Shown: in pieces, positions 7,656 to 8,938 of the stretch | Numbering within the stretch: the first letter of the stretch is position 1 | Layout of the letters: each line of letters opens with the position of its first letter | Source: Actinomycetes bacterium | Lineage (GTDB): Bacteria > Actinomycetota > Actinomycetes > Actinomycetales > Cellulomonadaceae | Direction of reading: 5' to 3' | Assembly (NCBI GenBank): GCA_023462275.1 | Contig: JAEWYD010000037.1 | Location: forward strand, 1 to 8,938 | DNA: 8,938 bases | Position numbers and translations under genes: made by a program | The notes under the pieces: generated by a model | What the model was told of the DNA's origin: nothing | Seen by the model: the letters and a program-made list of their open reading frames with translations, nothing else | The model's database searches: none

Positions 7656-7656
7656 A
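7636..7656. promoter_or_regulatory. Perfect 7-bp dyad over the P450 promoter, candidate operator
   Basis: TCCGTCG (7636-7642), spacer CTAGTCT, then CGACGGA (7650-7656): a 21-bp perfect inverted repeat. The spacer contains the proposed -10 box TAGTCT, and the right arm ends on the A of ATG 7656. A dimeric repressor bound here would block the promoter. The adjacent regulator is the obvious candidate partner, which is inference. Confidence 0.45.
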
Positions 7657-7709
7657 TGACCGAGGCAGAGGCCCACGGCGGCCCGGACTAGGACCCGCGG
7701 GCGCCCGAG
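7656..7709 (+). other. Original 5' end of the P450 frame, cut by an in-frame amber codon
   Basis: ATG at 7656 opens 11 codons (MTEAEAHGGPD) and then meets TAG at 7689-7691. Past the stop the same frame continues with DPRAPE straight into the P450 body at 7710. Related actinobacterial P450s, from memory, often begin with a WDPR-(A/S)-PEV-type segment, so TAG probably stands for TGG (Trp) and one G-to-A change at 7690 would explain it. The ATG is the better start: it sits six bases after a -10-like TAGTCT, while GTG 7710 has no ribosome binding site. The alternatives are a sequencing error, an 11-codon leader peptide, or a real inactivating mutation. Confidence 0.6.
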
Positions 7710-8804
7710 GTGCTCGACGACCAGCTGGCCGCGTACGACGCGCTCCGCGCGCGCTGCCCGGTCGCCCACAGCGACTACCTCGGCTGGTCGGTGCTGCGGC
7801 ACGCCGACGTCGTCGCCGCCGCCGGCGACCCGGCGACCTACTCGAGCCGGGTGTCCGCGCACCTGTCCGTGCCCAGCGGCATGGACCCGCCCGAGCACAC
7901 GGCGCACCGGGCGGTGAACGTGCACTACTTCACCCCCGAGCGGATGGACCGCCTCGAGCCGACCCTGCGCGCCATCGCCGCCGAGCTCGTCGACGGGCTG
8001 CCCCGCGGGACCGGCGTCGACGCGATGACCGCCCTCGGCGAGCCGTACGCGCTGCGCGCCCAGAGTGCCTTCATGGGGTGGCCCGCGGGCGCCGACGGGC
8101 CGCTGCAGGGCTGGTCGCGGCGCAACCACGCCGCGACGCTGTCCGGCGACCGCTCCGCCACCGCCGCCGTGGCCGCGGAGTTCGACGCGTTCGTGCGCGG
8201 CATCCTGGCGCAGCGGCGCGCCGAGCCCGCCGACGACGTCATGAGCGAGCTGCTGACCGAGACGGTCGACGGGCGGCCGCTCACGGACGAGGAGATCGTC
8301 AGCGTCGTGCGGAACTGGACGGCGGGCGAGCTCGGGACGATCGCCGCCGCCGTGGGGATCCTGGTCTGCGACCTCGCCACCCGGGGCGGCGTGCAGGGGC
8401 ACCTGCGGGCGCACCCGGGCGACGTCGGGCCCGCCGACGACGAGCTGCTGCGCATCACCCCGCCGCTCGTGGCGAGCCGGCGGGTGACCACGCGCCCCGT
8501 CGAGATCGGGGGGCGCCGGCTCGGGGCGGGCGAGCGCGTGACGCTCCTGTGGGCCTCGGCCGACCGGGACGAGGCAGTGTTCGGCGACCCCGACGAGTTC
8601 CGCCTGGACCGCGACCCGGCGGACAACCTGCTGTACGGGACGGGCATCCACTCCTGCACGGGCGCACCGCTGGCGCGCCTGCAGCTGCGGGTCCTGGTCG
8701 AGGAGCTGCTGGACCGCACCACCGACGTCCGGGCGGCCGCGCCCGCGGTCCCGGCGCGCTACCCGTCCGGCGGGTACGCCACCGTGCCGGTGGTGCTGAC
8801 GTGA
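7710..8804 (+). CDS. Cytochrome P450 (N-terminus disrupted; open frame from GTG)
   Basis: Soluble bacterial haem-thiolate monooxygenase; the substrate cannot be read from the sequence. The frame open from GTG 7710 gives 364 aa; with the segment back to ATG 7656 it would be 382, nearer the usual 390-410. Recognisable parts are the early RCPVAHSDYLGWSVLRHADV stretch, the MDPPEHTAHR region of the C-helix area, the I-helix NWTAGELGT (in place of the usual AGxDT), the K-helix ExxR (E245, R248 in GTG numbering), and the haem loop YGTGIHSCTG with cysteine C316 (codon 8655-8657). The loop has Tyr where most P450s have Phe. Everything after the amber codon is intact, so any loss is recent or the call is an error. 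The stop overlaps the next gene by four bases, so the two are co-transcribed. No ferredoxin or reductase partner is in the window. Confidence 0.85.
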   Translation: MLDDQLAAYDALRARCPVAHSDYLGWSVLRHADVVAAAGDPATYSSRVSAHLSVPSGMDPPEHTAHRAVNVHYFTPERMDRLEPTLRAIAAELVDGLPRGTGVDAMTALGEPYALRAQSAFMGWPAGADGPLQGWSRRNHAATLSGDRSATAAVAAEFDAFVRGILAQRRAEPADDVMSELLTETVDGRPLTDEEIVSVVRNWTAGELGTIAAAVGILVCDLATRGGVQGHLRAHPGDVGPADDELLRITPPLVASRRVTTRPVEIGGRRLGAGERVTLLWASADRDEAVFGDPDEFRLDRDPADNLLYGTGIHSCTGAPLARLQLRVLVEELLDRTTDVRAAAPAVPARYPSGGYATVPVVLT

Positions 8805-8938
8805 CCGGCGCGGCGCGGGTCGCCGTCGTCGTCGTGTCGGACCGGTGCGCGCGGGGGGAGTCCGTGGACACCTCCGGCCCCGCCGCCGCCGAGGCGCTGG
8901 GCGCAGCCGGCTACGACGTCGCACCCGTGGTCGTGGTG
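8801..8938 (+). CDS. MoaB/MogA-family molybdenum cofactor protein (N-terminal part)
   Basis: The first 46 codons from GTG 8801; the rest lies past the right edge. The VAVVVVSDRCARGES beta strand and loop followed by DTSGP (residues 23-27) is the conserved opening of the MogA/MoaB fold, which adenylylates molybdopterin before molybdenum insertion. MogA and MoaB cannot be told apart from this part, so no symbol is given. The GTG shares GTGA with the P450 stop at 8802-8804, giving translational coupling; no clear Shine-Dalgarno is present. Position near narG fits a role in supplying cofactor to nitrate reductase, though other molybdoenzymes would also use it. Disruption of the P450 start just upstream might lower its translation. 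Confidence 0.85.
   Translation, partial: MTGAARVAVVVVSDRCARGESVDTSGPAAAEALGAAGYDVAPVVVV

Noticed and set aside
7689..7691. TAG as a programmed readthrough or pyrrolysine codon in the P450
   Set aside because: Nothing in the window suggests amber decoding, P450s are not known to use it at this place, and a TGG-to-TAG change or sequencing error is simpler.
7602..8924. A 440-codon minus-strand open frame opposite the P450
   Set aside because: Antisense shadow rich in Arg/Pro/Gly; the plus strand shows clear P450 motifs.
1..8938. CRISPR arrays, insertion sequences, tRNA or rRNA genes, phage or plasmid signs
   Set aside because: No regularly spaced repeats, transposase motifs, terminal inverted repeats or tRNA-like cloverleaf sequences were seen on either strand; base composition is even across the window.

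Overview
The window is very GC-rich (over 70% by eye) with strong G/C bias at third codon positions, leaderless-type promoters and protein sequences typical of high-GC Actinomycetota. The best guess is the Micrococcales/Cellulomonas side, but the genus is inferred from sequence style and not proven. Genes are packed tightly.

Layout. The minus strand, read right to left, carries a redox-type ArsR/SufR-like regulator (7594 to 6962). After a 151-base gap it carries a respiratory nitrate reduction operon: narK (6810 to 5509), narG (5479 to 1730) and narH (1730 to beyond base 1, C-terminus not in the window). narK and narG are 29 bases apart; the narG stop and narH start share one base (TGATG). 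narJ and narI are expected just outside the left edge. The plus strand carries a cytochrome P450 (up to 8804), diverging from the regulator across a 61-base gap. It overlaps by 4 bases the start of a MoaB/MogA molybdenum cofactor gene that runs off the right edge.

How the genes fit together. NarK brings nitrate in and/or nitrite out. NarG holds the Mo-bisMGD site and the FS0 cluster; NarH holds four further Fe-S clusters that pass electrons from the missing NarI. MoaB/MogA acts in making the molybdenum cofactor NarG needs. The regulator has an N-terminal winged HTH and a C-terminal Cys/His set suited to an Fe-S or metal sensor, so it is a reasonable candidate for redox control of one or both flanking units. 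No FNR-like box or NarL/NarX-type pair was seen.

Most notable points. (1) The P450 reading frame is broken at codon 12 by an in-frame TAG between a well-placed leaderless ATG and the conserved body; the site looks like a TGG-to-TAG change. (2) A perfect 7-bp inverted repeat with a 7-base spacer straddles the proposed -10 box of that P450 promoter. (3) A related but shorter CCGT/ACGG dyad sits upstream of narK. I see no wholly new system: the core is a classical nar operon, and the unusual material is in the regulator/P450 divergent region.
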